Assembly (NCBI GenBank): GCA_009936695.1
Contig: JAACEA010000326.1
Location: 1-8,951, forward strand
Direction of reading: 5' to 3'
From: Planctomycetia bacterium
GTDB lineage: Bacteria > Planctomycetota > Phycisphaerae > Phycisphaerales > SM1A02
Length of the DNA: 8,951 nucleotides
Part shown: piece after piece, positions 1-6,703 of the stretch
How positions within the stretch are numbered: position 1 is the stretch's first letter
Layout of the letters: every line of letters begins with the position of its first letter
Notes under the pieces: model-generated
What the model was told of the DNA's origin: nothing
Database searches by the model: none
What the model saw: only the letters and a program-made list of their open reading frames with translations
Made by a program: the position numbers and the translations under genes

Positions 1-621
1 CGGGTCACCGGTCGGGAACGCATCCCCTCGACCGGGCCGTTGCTCTATCTCTCGAATCACCAGTCCTTCATGGATCCGGTGATCAACTGCGCGTTGATCA
101 ACGATCGTCCCTTCCGTCCGTTCGCCCGCGAGACGCTGTTCCGCGGTCCCTTCGGTTGGTTGATCCACTCGCTCGGCGCGCTTCCCGTATCGGGAGGCGG
201 GGGCGACAAGGCGGTCATGCGGGCGGCGATCGCCGAACTCCAGGCGGGGCGCTGCGTGCTCATCTACCCCGAGGGCACGCGGTGCCCGGACGGCACGGTG
301 AAGGCCTTCAAGTCGGGGATCGCCCTGCTGCTCAAGCGGGCCGACGCGACGATCGTCCCCATCGGCATCGACGGGGCGTTCGACGCCTGGCCGCGCGACC
401 GTTCGAAACCGCGATGGCGTCGGCCGATCGAATGCGAGGCGGGCACGCCGATCCTCGCGAAGGACCTGCTGGCCGAAGGCGTGCCGGAGGCGCTCACGCG
501 TCTCGAACGCGAGGTCGACGAACTTCGACTCCGTTGCCGGGCAAGACTCCGAGCCCGCTTCGGCCCGGAGGTTCCGGCCCCCGGCCCCGGTGACGAGGCC
601 TTGTCGGATCCATCCGAATGA
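1..621 (+). CDS. plsC: 1-acyl-sn-glycerol-3-phosphate acyltransferase family (PlsC-like), 5' end missing
   Basis: The reading frame is open from the first base, so the start lies upstream of the window; 206 codons plus stop are visible. Near the N-terminus is the HX4D catalytic motif (His at 58-60, Asp at 73-75, in NHQSFMD). It is followed by an FRGPFGW block and then PEGTR at 268-282, the phosphate-binding motif of the LPLAT/PlsC family. The expected role is acyl transfer to position 2 of lysophosphatidic acid at the inner membrane during phospholipid synthesis. The order and spacing of the motifs are normal. The C-terminal tail is Pro/Gly rich (PEVPAPGPGDEA) and probably disordered. The stop TGA overlaps the ATG of the next gene (ATGA, 618-621), which suggests translational coupling. 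The family is clear; the exact acyl acceptor is not, because related members acylate other lysophospholipids. Confidence 0.9.
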   Translation, partial: RVTGRERIPSTGPLLYLSNHQSFMDPVINCALINDRPFRPFARETLFRGPFGWLIHSLGALPVSGGGGDKAVMRAAIAELQAGRCVLIYPEGTRCPDGTVKAFKSGIALLLKRADATIVPIGIDGAFDAWPRDRSKPRWRRPIECEAGTPILAKDLLAEGVPEALTRLEREVDELRLRCRARLRARFGPEVPAPGPGDEALSDPSE

Positions 622-1859
622 CCGCCCCGGGGATCGATTTCAAGGAGGTCCGGAGCGCCGCGCTGCGAATCGCCGGAAGCCTGATCGAGGCTGGGCACGA
701 GACGTATTTCGCCGGCGGTTGCGTGCGTGACCGGTTGTTCGGTCTCTCGCCCACGGACATCGACATCGCGACGGCGGCGACCCCCGATCTGGTGCGCGAG
801 GTCTTTCCGAGGGCGAAGGGCGTGGGCGCGAGTTTCGGCGTGATGCTGGTGCCGAGCGACGGTTGCAGCATCGAAGTGGCGACCTTTCGATCGGACTTCG
901 CCTACGAGGACGGGCGACGACCCGGGCGGGTGCGCTACGGCACCGCCGAAGAGGACGCCCAGCGTCGCGACTTCACGATCAACGGCCTGTTCGAAGTGCC
1001 ATCGGACGGACGGATCGTCGATCTCGTCGGCGGCCGTGCGGACATCGATGCCCGCGTCTTGCGGGCGATCGGGGATCCGGAGGCTCGATTCGAGGAGGAT
1101 CGACTTCGAATGCTCCGCGGTGTCCGCTTCGCCGCTCGCTTCGACCTTGCGATCGAGCCGGCCACCGAGGCCGCGATCTCGGTTCGGGCCGATCGGCTCG
1201 GTGGGGTGAGTCGGGAACGGGTCGGACAGGAACTTCGTCGAATGCTCGCGGACCGCGGCCGGGTTCGCGCGGCGGCGATGGTCGAGTCGACGACGCTCGA
1301 TCGCACCGTTCTCGGCGTCCCGCGATCTTCTGAAGCGTCCGGGCGTTTCCGGCTCGAGGCGATGCCCGGATCGGCGCCCTGGATCGACGCGCTCGCCGCC
1401 TGGGAACTGGATCGGGGCACCGCCGGCGATGCCGTGGAGCGGCTGACCCCGGGGTTGGTGCTCTCGAACGAGGAGACGGCCACCCTGCGGGCCCTGTTGG
1501 AGACGCGGCGTCGACTTCAGGAGGCGTGGGAGACGCTCGGCGTGGCCGCCCGCAAGCGGCTGGCGGCCACGCCGCTCTTCGCACGGTCGTGCGACCTGCT
1601 GGCGACCGAGGCGCCCGATCTGGTCGCCGAGATCCAGCGGGACACGGCGGTGCTCCGCTCGACCGGCCTCGCGCCCACGCCGCTGCTGACCGGCGAGGAT
1701 CTGAAGGAGATCGGGATGGAGGCGGGCCCGGCCTTCGGTCGAATCCTCACCGAGGTGTACGACGCGCAGCTCGAGGGGCGGGTTCGCGGCCGGGAGGATG
1801 CGATCCTGCTCGCTCGCGAGCTGGGGGAGCCGCCCGCCAGCCCCGGTGGCGATGCCTGA
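618..1859 (+). CDS. cca: Class II CCA tRNA nucleotidyltransferase / poly(A) polymerase family
   Basis: A 413-residue protein of the nucleotidyltransferase superfamily, which adds CCA (or part of it) to tRNA 3' ends or poly(A) to RNA in the cytoplasm. Visible motifs are GGCVRD at 33-38 and the metal-binding carboxylates D47 and D49 in DIDIAT. RRDFTINGLF lies at 116-125. The template-like motif EEDRLRMLRG at 159-168 is followed by RFAARF, and RERVGQEL marks the tRNA-binding neck. The C-terminus (LLTGEDLKEIGMEAGPAFGRIL, then a DAQLEGRVRGREDA-like helix) is typical of class II CCA enzymes. No HD phosphohydrolase motif is visible, unlike the long E. coli-type Cca. The ATG overlaps the stop of the acyltransferase gene, fixing a coupled start. 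CCA-adding, A-adding and poly(A) polymerase activities cannot be told apart by eye, so the symbol is provisional. Confidence 0.9.
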   Translation: MTAPGIDFKEVRSAALRIAGSLIEAGHETYFAGGCVRDRLFGLSPTDIDIATAATPDLVREVFPRAKGVGASFGVMLVPSDGCSIEVATFRSDFAYEDGRRPGRVRYGTAEEDAQRRDFTINGLFEVPSDGRIVDLVGGRADIDARVLRAIGDPEARFEEDRLRMLRGVRFAARFDLAIEPATEAAISVRADRLGGVSRERVGQELRRMLADRGRVRAAAMVESTTLDRTVLGVPRSSEASGRFRLEAMPGSAPWIDALAAWELDRGTAGDAVERLTPGLVLSNEETATLRALLETRRRLQEAWETLGVAARKRLAATPLFARSCDLLATEAPDLVAEIQRDTAVLRSTGLAPTPLLTGEDLKEIGMEAGPAFGRILTEVYDAQLEGRVRGREDAILLARELGEPPASPGGDA

Positions 1860-1864
1860 TCGCC
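1848..1864 (+). other. Short hairpin over the cca stop codon
   Basis: Perfect 6-bp arms GGCGAT and ATCGCC enclose a 5-nt loop that contains the start of the stop codon. It could be a weak end-of-transcript structure for the acyltransferase-cca unit. No T-run follows (the next bases are TTGGAAGCACG), so it does not qualify as a standard intrinsic terminator and may be fortuitous at this base composition. Confidence 0.25.
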
Positions 1865-1996
1865 TTGGAAGCACGAATAAAAACGTCAACCGACGGGGAA
1901 CCGCACCCGGATTCGCACGTCTACTTGATATCCTGAGGTACTCGGGCTTCACTTCTGAAAGCGAACCCGATTCCGCACCGATCCTTGGAGTCCAGA
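1860..1996 (+). promoter_or_regulatory. Spacer upstream of the ClpP-like gene pair, possible promoter
   Basis: This 137-bp gap is the most A+T-rich part of the first 2 kb (for example AATAAAAA near 1876-1883). It precedes a change of functional theme, so a promoter for the two ClpP-like genes probably lies here. The best box seen is TTGATA at 1925-1930, resembling a -35 element. The hexamer 17 bases further on (TTCACT) is a poor -10, so no specific promoter is claimed. No coding signal was seen. Confidence 0.3.
1987..1990 (+). promoter_or_regulatory. Ribosome binding site deciding the 1997 start
   Basis: GGAG sits 6 bases before the ATG at 1997. This favours that ATG over an in-frame TTG at 1985, which has no such element and would add four residues before the signal peptide. 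Confidence 0.6.
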
Positions 1997-3166
1997 ATGT
2001 CGATCCCACTCCGATTCGTCGCCCTGTCCGGGCTGCTCGCCGCCGCGACGGCGTCCTCGCTCGCCGCCCGAGGGGCCGAGACGCCCGCCGGCGAATCCGC
2101 CGTCACCGAATCCAAGGTCCCCGTGGTCTACGTGGTGCCGATGAGCGGGCAGATGGGCACCGATATTCATCCCTCGATCTATGACGAGGTCGTCAAGGAC
2201 GTGATGGAGGTCCAACCCGACGTCATCGTCTACCAGCTCAAGTCGGCGGACATCGACAACAACTTCTACCTCGCCGGGAACGACGACCGTCGGGAGTTCG
2301 GACTCGCGAAGATCGGCGAGTATCGCGACCTCGTCCGCACGCTCCACGAGAAGCTCGACGCCCGTCAGGTGATGTGGGTCGAGGACTCGGTGGGGCTCGG
2401 CAGCCTGCTCGCGCTCTCGTGGCCCGAAATGTACATGTCCGAGGGCGCTCGTCTCTGGGGTCTCGCCCGCATCTCCTCCATGGCGGCGGGCTGGAGCGAT
2501 CCGGACGTCGCGTCGAAGATGCTCAACGCGTGGGTCGGCATGGGGAACGGCTTCCTCCAGATCGGCGGTTACCCGCTCGAGATCGGCTGGGCCATGATGC
2601 GTCCGGAGTACAACCTCAGCGCGAGTTTCAAGGGCCGCGAAGTCACCTGGGCCAACGACACCGCCGGCCAGTGGGTCGTGGACTCCAGCGGCGACAACGT
2701 CGCGAACTTCAATGCCAGCCTCGCCGAGGACATGGGACTCTCGCAAGGGACCGTCGAGAACCTCGACGACCTCATGTTCCTCATGGGCTATCGAGAGTAC
2801 GACGAGGCCGAGTCCGGCAAGCAGATGGTCGAGAAGTACGTTTCCGACTGGCGTCGGACCTTCGACCGGTGCAAGACCTGGTGGGCTGACGCCCAGCAGA
2901 AGATGGGCTGGGCGTCGGGTGATGACGCGATCAAGTACCTCGGGAGCGCCAAGACCGACCTGGAGCGGATCCTGCGGGCCTGCCGCCAGTACCCGGCCGT
3001 CGAGGCTCGATGGCAGCAGGACTATGGAATGAGCATCCTGCAGCTCGAACTCCAGATCGAGGGGATCAAGGACCAGATCGGCGACATGCGCCGCGGCAAC
3101 CAGGGCCGGGGCAACCGTGGCGGCAACCGGGGCCGCGGCAGCGGTGGTGGTGGCCGAGGGCTCTGA
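1997..3166 (+). CDS. Secreted ClpP/crotonase-fold protein, probably catalytically degenerate (NfeD-protease-like)
   Basis: A 389-residue protein that begins with a signal peptide (basic R6, hydrophobic core, small residues, cleavage probably near 23-27). Its body aligns by eye with the downstream protein. VIVYQLKSADID (78-89) matches IIVLQINSPGGL there. VMWVEDSVGLGSLL matches VIAWVKEAISAAAF. K174 corresponds to the downstream Lys. The oxyanion NSPGG is replaced by K82-S83-A84-D85-I86. The residue aligned with the catalytic serine is G133, although S131 and S136 are nearby. Peptidase activity is therefore doubtful, and a structural or substrate-binding role is more likely. A helical C-terminal region carries W285-x-R-T-x-x-x-C292 and C329 before YP. 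The last 25 residues (365-389) are almost only Gly, Arg and Asn, and are probably disordered. It is likely cotranscribed with the active paralogue 52 bp downstream. I know of no named family for it. Confidence 0.85.
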   Translation: MSIPLRFVALSGLLAAATASSLAARGAETPAGESAVTESKVPVVYVVPMSGQMGTDIHPSIYDEVVKDVMEVQPDVIVYQLKSADIDNNFYLAGNDDRREFGLAKIGEYRDLVRTLHEKLDARQVMWVEDSVGLGSLLALSWPEMYMSEGARLWGLARISSMAAGWSDPDVASKMLNAWVGMGNGFLQIGGYPLEIGWAMMRPEYNLSASFKGREVTWANDTAGQWVVDSSGDNVANFNASLAEDMGLSQGTVENLDDLMFLMGYREYDEAESGKQMVEKYVSDWRRTFDRCKTWWADAQQKMGWASGDDAIKYLGSAKTDLERILRACRQYPAVEARWQQDYGMSILQLELQIEGIKDQIGDMRRGNQGRGNRGGNRGRGSGGGGRGL

Positions 3167-3207
3167 TCCGGTTCCGATGATTCCGTTCGAAACAAGCAAC
3201 TCCAGTC

Positions 3208-3212
3208 AGGGA
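3208..3212 (+). promoter_or_regulatory. Ribosome binding site deciding the 3219 start
   Basis: AGGGA lies 6 bases before the ATG at 3219. The frame is open further upstream, into the previous gene, but only this ATG has a good site and is followed directly by a signal peptide. Confidence 0.65.
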
Positions 3213-3218
3213 TTTCTC

Positions 3219-4529
3219 ATGCAGACTCGACTCGCTCCCATCCTGATGTTCCTGTTCGCGGTGCTCGCCCTCGGTGGCCTCGTCTCCGCCGATCAGTACG
3301 AACTGATGTTCGACAACGGGTCGAGCTGGCGTGGCAACGATGGCGATCGCGTCGACGTGGTCTTCTCGGAACGGGGGATCTCGCAGTCGATGTCCGGCGT
3401 GGTCATGAAGGTCGACGGTCGACCCGGATTCGAGATCGTCTTCGTCCGCGGCCAGATCGCGGGCAAGGAAGCGACCAAGGGGATCTTCGCCCCGGACATC
3501 GAGACCATGAAGACCTCGGGACCGGCCGCGGGCGGCGACGCCGGCACGACGCCTGCCCGGGCCACGCGGGAGCCCGCGACGAAGGCGAAGGGCGGCTCGA
3601 CGCCGGCGGTCACCACGGTGGGCGAAGACGGGGTCCTCGAGTCCTCGAAGCCCGGCGTCTTCTTCATGCCCTGGGAGGGGCCGGTCGGCATCGAGGCCCG
3701 GCACGACGAGATCAAGTCGATCATCGAAGAGGCCGACAAGTACGGACCGGGCCAGATCATCGTCCTGCAGATCAACTCCCCCGGCGGATTGGTGATCGAG
3801 GGCGACAAGATCCACGAGACGCTGAAGGACGTGAAGCAGCGACACCGCGTCATCGCCTGGGTCAAGGAAGCGATCTCGGCGGCGGCGTTCACCTCGCTTC
3901 ACTGCGACGAGATCTACTTCATGCAGGTCGGTGCGATGGGGTCGGCGGTGATGTATGCGGGTCAGACCGCGATCTCCGGCGGCGAGCTCGACGCGTGGCT
4001 CGAGAAGTTCAGCGAGGTCGCGGAGATCGGCGGTCGTGATCCGATCATCGCCCGGTGCATGGTCACGCGGACCGCGATGGCGAGCTACGACAAGGATCCG
4101 GACACCGGCAAGGTGACGATCTATCCCGACATGCGGGGCGAGTTCGACATCTCCGACGACCAGAACGTGCTCACGCTCAACTCGTACAACGCGATCGACT
4201 GCGGTTACGCCGACGGCATCGCCAACACCACCGACGAACTCGCGGTCCTGCTGGACCTTCCGGAATGGCACGAGGTCAACGACTCCGGTCGACGCATCCA
4301 TGAACGATGGCAGCGTACGGTGAAGCAGTGTCGTGAGCGGATCCCGCGACTCCAGGCCGAGTTGCAGCGGAACCCCGAGCGGGCGATCACCCTGCTGAAG
4401 GAGTTGCTCGGTTGGTACAACCGGTGCTACCCCGTGCTGGTCTACGAGATGGGGCTCCCCCCGGATCCGGACCCGATCAAGCGGCAGATCGAGGAGATCC
4501 GGCGGCAGCGGGCCAACAATCGCAACTGA
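3219..4529 (+). CDS. Secreted ClpP/NfeD-like serine protease with helical C-terminal domain
   Basis: A 436-residue protein. Residues 1-24 form a signal peptide (cleavage after VSA). Residues 25 to about 95 form a beta-rich N-terminal region (FDNGSSWRGNDGDRVDVVF), followed by an Ala/Thr/Pro-rich linker to about 140. The ClpP/crotonase domain follows. It has N186-S187-P188-G189-G190 (oxyanion loop), S220 in AISAAAF as candidate nucleophile, and K263 in WLEKF followed by GGRDPIIARCMV. VLTLNSYNAIDCGYADGIA is close to the LTLTA-EA-GLADGIA segment of NfeD-type membrane proteases. Those enzymes use a Ser/Lys dyad, so this protein probably cuts membrane-associated or periplasmic substrates. It lacks NfeD's C-terminal membrane and OB domains. 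Instead it has a charged helical tail with W364-x-R-T-x-x-x-C371 and C403-Y-P, shared with the upstream paralogue. The fold is confident; the substrate is unknown. Confidence 0.88.
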   Translation: MQTRLAPILMFLFAVLALGGLVSADQYELMFDNGSSWRGNDGDRVDVVFSERGISQSMSGVVMKVDGRPGFEIVFVRGQIAGKEATKGIFAPDIETMKTSGPAAGGDAGTTPARATREPATKAKGGSTPAVTTVGEDGVLESSKPGVFFMPWEGPVGIEARHDEIKSIIEEADKYGPGQIIVLQINSPGGLVIEGDKIHETLKDVKQRHRVIAWVKEAISAAAFTSLHCDEIYFMQVGAMGSAVMYAGQTAISGGELDAWLEKFSEVAEIGGRDPIIARCMVTRTAMASYDKDPDTGKVTIYPDMRGEFDISDDQNVLTLNSYNAIDCGYADGIANTTDELAVLLDLPEWHEVNDSGRRIHERWQRTVKQCRERIPRLQAELQRNPERAITLLKELLGWYNRCYPVLVYEMGLPPDPDPIKRQIEEIRRQRANNRN

Positions 4530-4548
4530 GTCGTCGTTCGATGCGACC

Positions 4549-4564
4549 CCGGCCTCCGGGCCGG
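4549..4564 (+). other. Small GC hairpin downstream of the protease gene
   Basis: CCGGCC and GGCCGG, 6 bp each, enclose a TCCG loop 20 bp after the protease stop. No T-tract follows. It probably only adds structure ahead of the stronger terminator at 4597. Confidence 0.3.
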
Positions 4565-4596
4565 ACTCGGTCGATCAAATCAACAGGAACCCGTGA

Positions 4597-4637
4597 CCGG
4601 GCCTCGGCATCATGCCGGGGCCCGGCCTTCGTTTCTC
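4597..4637 (+). terminator. Probable intrinsic terminator of the ClpP-like gene pair
   Basis: Arms CCGGGCCTCGGCA (4597-4609) and TGCCGGGGCCCGG (4613-4625) pair over 13 bp with one G-U wobble and a 3-nt TCA loop. The T-rich stretch CCTTCGTTTCTC (4626-4637) follows. It starts 68 bp after the protease stop and is the strongest hairpin seen in the window. The T-tract is interrupted, so efficiency is uncertain. It ends only 26 bp before the next ATG, so it could also act as a leader structure for that gene. Confidence 0.65.
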
Positions 4638-4663
4638 AATCGAAATCTCGCTACGCTCGCAGC

Positions 4664-5296
4664 ATGAACCACGACACTTCCGAACGATCCGACACGCCGC
4701 CGTTGCTTCCCACCGACGATCTCGAAGCCCGCTCCGTTCGCTGGCCGACGGTGATCGGGGTGATCTCCCTCGTCTATGGAATCCTCGCCATCATCGGAAA
4801 CGGATGCGCCGGAGCTTCGCCCTTCGCCACGCCGTTCTTCCTCCAGATGAGTGGCATGGACGCCGAGAAGCTGACGATGTCGCCCACGCTCGTCTGGGTT
4901 CAGGTGGGATCCGGCGCCATCGGAATGGCGATCGCGATCGTGTTGCTGGTCGGAGGCGTCGGGCTGCTTCGGCGGTCCACCCGATCGCTTGGCATCCTCA
5001 AGACCTGGGTCGCGCTGGCGATCGTCACGACCATCATCGGGATCGGGCTCGGCTTCGTGTTCCTCGACGCGAACGTGCAGTATCAACTGGACATCCAGGA
5101 TGCGACGAAGGCGATGATCAAGGATCGCGGTGGCGACGTATCGCAGTTTCCCGCGAAGACGGCGGAGGAGATCAAGTCCCAGAGCCGGATCATGCTCGCG
5201 ATCTTCGGGCTGCTGCCGATGGTCTATCCGGTGATCCTCGGATTCCTGATCACCAGCAAGAGTCGGGCCGATCAGGCCATGAACTGGGCGGAGTGA
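4664..5296 (+). CDS. Four-TM membrane protein of unknown function
   Basis: A 210-residue protein I do not recognise. A polar N-terminus (1-26) leads into predicted membrane helices at about 28-48, 76-102, 112-134 and 176-197. These are followed by a short polar tail ending MNWAE. The loop between helices 3 and 4 (135-175) is hydrophilic (QLDIQDATKAMIKDRGGD, then KTAEEIKSQSR) and probably helical. With N and C termini on the same side, that loop would be on the other side from the loop joining helices 2 and 3 (RRSTRS). The RRSTR motif fits a cytoplasmic position. The ATG at 4664 is chosen because it lies just after the terminator. An in-frame ATG at 4541 would place the hairpin inside an Arg/Pro-rich leader. 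No clear Shine-Dalgarno precedes 4664. The 3' end is convergent with the ABC permease, 27 bp away. Confidence 0.8.
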   Translation: MNHDTSERSDTPPLLPTDDLEARSVRWPTVIGVISLVYGILAIIGNGCAGASPFATPFFLQMSGMDAEKLTMSPTLVWVQVGSGAIGMAIAIVLLVGGVGLLRRSTRSLGILKTWVALAIVTTIIGIGLGFVFLDANVQYQLDIQDATKAMIKDRGGDVSQFPAKTAEEIKSQSRIMLAIFGLLPMVYPVILGFLITSKSRADQAMNWAE

Positions 5297-5323
5297 CCTG
5301 GCCCGGCCACCCTCCGGTCGGCA

Positions 5324-6361
5324 TCAACCGACTTCGCGTCGCTGGAAGAGCATCACGGCGACCGACAATGCCACGACGATGAGCACCAGTCCGTACGGCA
5401 CGGTCCACGCGAGGTAGTCGAGCGGGATGTTCGCGTCCTGGGTGATCGCATCGGCCAGCCAGAAGACCTGGAAGTTGGGAACGACGGCATAGGCGACTTC
5501 GAGCAGCCAGCTCTGGACCGCCAGTTCGGCGCCGACCTCGCCGCCGGCCTTGGTGACCGCGGCCTCGATCTCCTCGATCCGGCTGATCCGACGGGCGATC
5601 AGCCAGTCGGACAGCAGGCCGAGCAGGAAGAAGCCCACCGTCGTGACGAGGGTCAGCACCTGGCCGAGTCGCGTGCTCGCGGCGAGGGCGATCGAGGTGA
5701 GGACGAGTTCGCCGAGGAAGAGGACCGCGATCGCCACCCACAGATTGCCCTCGAACTGCATGCCGATCGGCTGGGGGGAGAAGTCCGCGGCGAGAGGGAG
5801 CGTGATGCCGTAGGCGATCAGGAGCAGCGGCGTCCCGACCACGATGAAGGTGCTTGAGAACACGTAGTCGTAGAAGAAGTTGCACCAGACACCGACCCCG
5901 ATGGCGAGCAGGACCGCGCCGAAGCCGAGCAGGATCACGGGCAGGTGGTAGGGGGTCGTGACGGTCTGCTGGACGCCGTGGATCTCCACCATCATGAAGA
6001 CCAACGCCAGAAAGGCGATCACCAGGACCTGGGCGCCGGCGACCCCGAGATATTTTCCGATCACGAAGACCGGCCGGGAGACCGGCTTGGACACCACCGT
6101 GAGTACGGTTCGGTTGTCGATCTCCCGGGTCAGGACGTTGGAGGCCACGAAGGCGGCGAGAATGGCTCCACCGATGAAGATCGTCGAGAGCCCGATGTCG
6201 ACGAACATCCGGTTGTCGTCCTGCAGGGTGTACGCGCTGAAGGGGTTGCTCAGGATCACGAGGATCGTGCACACCACGAGCACGACCAGCAGGACCGGTT
6301 GACGGATGCTCTCGAAGAGGGTGTTCCGGGCGATCGCCAGAAGCTGTTCGAAGACGGCCAT
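5324..6361 (-). CDS. ABC-2 type transporter permease
   Basis: A 345-residue polytopic membrane protein. Predicted membrane helices lie at about 22-38, 57-76, 106-127, 143-163, 172-195, 211-232, 237-258 and 318-338. After helix 2 comes LTREIDNRTVLTVVSKPVSRPVFVIGKYLG in outline (E80, K92-P-V-S-R96, K103). This is the coupling-helix signature of ABC-2 permeases (E...T...l.kPvsR...v.gK). A soluble stretch of about 60 residues (about 259-317) precedes the last helix. The ATG complementary to 6359-6361 has AGGA (6368-6371 on the complement) six bases upstream. No ATP-binding subunit is visible in the window, so the partner must be encoded elsewhere. Substrate unknown. The frame stays open far upstream of the ATG because it runs antisense to hflK, and that extension is not coding. 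Confidence 0.88.
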   Translation of the reverse strand: MAVFEQLLAIARNTLFESIRQPVLLVVLVVCTILVILSNPFSAYTLQDDNRMFVDIGLSTIFIGGAILAAFVASNVLTREIDNRTVLTVVSKPVSRPVFVIGKYLGVAGAQVLVIAFLALVFMMVEIHGVQQTVTTPYHLPVILLGFGAVLLAIGVGVWCNFFYDYVFSSTFIVVGTPLLLIAYGITLPLAADFSPQPIGMQFEGNLWVAIAVLFLGELVLTSIALAASTRLGQVLTLVTTVGFFLLGLLSDWLIARRISRIEEIEAAVTKAGGEVGAELAVQSWLLEVAYAVVPNFQVFWLADAITQDANIPLDYLAWTVPYGLVLIVVALSVAVMLFQRREVG

Positions 6362-6500
6362 GTGGGTTCCTGGATCGGGCGGAGAGGTGAGTACGAGGCG
6401 ATGGTCGCTCGGTCGGGAGGCCGGAGACGGCCGATGCTGCGGAGGAATCGATCCCCGCCGAGGCCCCCGGATCGGGGGAGCGAGTATCATTCCTACCGGC

Positions 6501-6533
6501 GGGTACGACCCCGACCGGCTCGGCATCGTACCC
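6501..6533. repeat. Inverted repeat, 8-bp perfect arms with nested stem
   Basis: GGGTACGA (6501-6508) and TCGTACCC (6526-6533) are perfect reverse complements. Inside them CCGA (6511-6514) and TCGG (6520-6523) can also pair around a 5-nt loop, giving a two-part hairpin separated by a 2x2 internal loop. It lies near the middle of the divergent region and could be an operator dyad or a structured 5' leader. Confidence 0.45.
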
Positions 6534-6583
6534 TCGGGGCGAGTCGGGCATCGGTGTTTCGCCTCGTCCGGAATCGCTTCAGG

Positions 6584-6604
6584 CCCGTCCCCGTCCGGGG
6601 CGGG
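6584..6604. repeat. GC-rich hairpin with one bulge upstream of hflK
   Basis: CCCG-T-CCCC pairs with GGGG-CGGG around a GTCC loop, 8 bp with a single bulged T. No T-tract follows. It may be in the hflK leader, or may simply reflect base composition. Confidence 0.3.
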
Positions 6605-6640
6605 ATGGGGCGCCCTTCTGATTCCGGCTCCTGCCGAGTC

Positions 6641-6660
6641 GGTCGATGCGACCATCGACC
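6641..6660. repeat. Perfect 8-bp dyad upstream of hflK
   Basis: GGTCGATG and CATCGACC are exact reverse complements separated by CGAC. The element ends 43 bp before the hflK ATG, a plausible place for a repressor operator near the promoter or for a leader stem-loop. Confidence 0.45.
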
Positions 6661-6703
6661 ACTGCTCCTGCGAACCCCTCGCCACCGCATCGGATCGAGG
6701 CTC

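Larger units (their letters stand above)
6362..6703. promoter_or_regulatory. Divergent intergenic control region (permease / hflK)
   Basis: A 342-bp gap between two divergent genes must hold both promoters. I found no convincing gene in it: the open frames are low-complexity Arg/Pro/Gly/Ser products of the base composition, with no ribosome site. A TATCAT box at 6486-6491 resembles a forward -10 but has no acceptable -35 at 17 bp. The region holds several inverted repeats, the best listed separately. Smaller ones are GGCCG-GAGA-CGGCC (6419-6432) and CCCCCG-GAT-CGGGGG (6464-6478). Confidence 0.5.

Noticed and set aside
1925..1954. Candidate promoter TTGATA with TTCACT at 17 bp
   Set aside because: The -35 box matches well but the -10 box matches only 3 of 6 positions, which is too weak to annotate as a defined promoter.
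264..2009. Long minus-strand open frame opposite the acyltransferase and cca genes
   Set aside because: Its product is Arg/Pro/Gly-rich without any recognisable motif, while the plus strand carries two well-marked enzyme genes.
1949..4301. Two long minus-strand open frames opposite the ClpP-like genes
   Set aside because: Both are shadows: Asp/Val/His/Arg-rich products without motifs, antisense to proteins with signal peptides and conserved domains.
4541..4663. Upstream in-frame ATG extending the four-TM protein by 41 residues
   Set aside because: The extension would be translated through the strong 4597-4637 hairpin, is Arg/Ser/Pro-rich, and has no ribosome site before 4541.
5297..5323. 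Possible bidirectional terminator between convergent genes
   Set aside because: Only a 3-bp stem with mismatches could be drawn in these 27 bases, and there is no T-tract on either strand.
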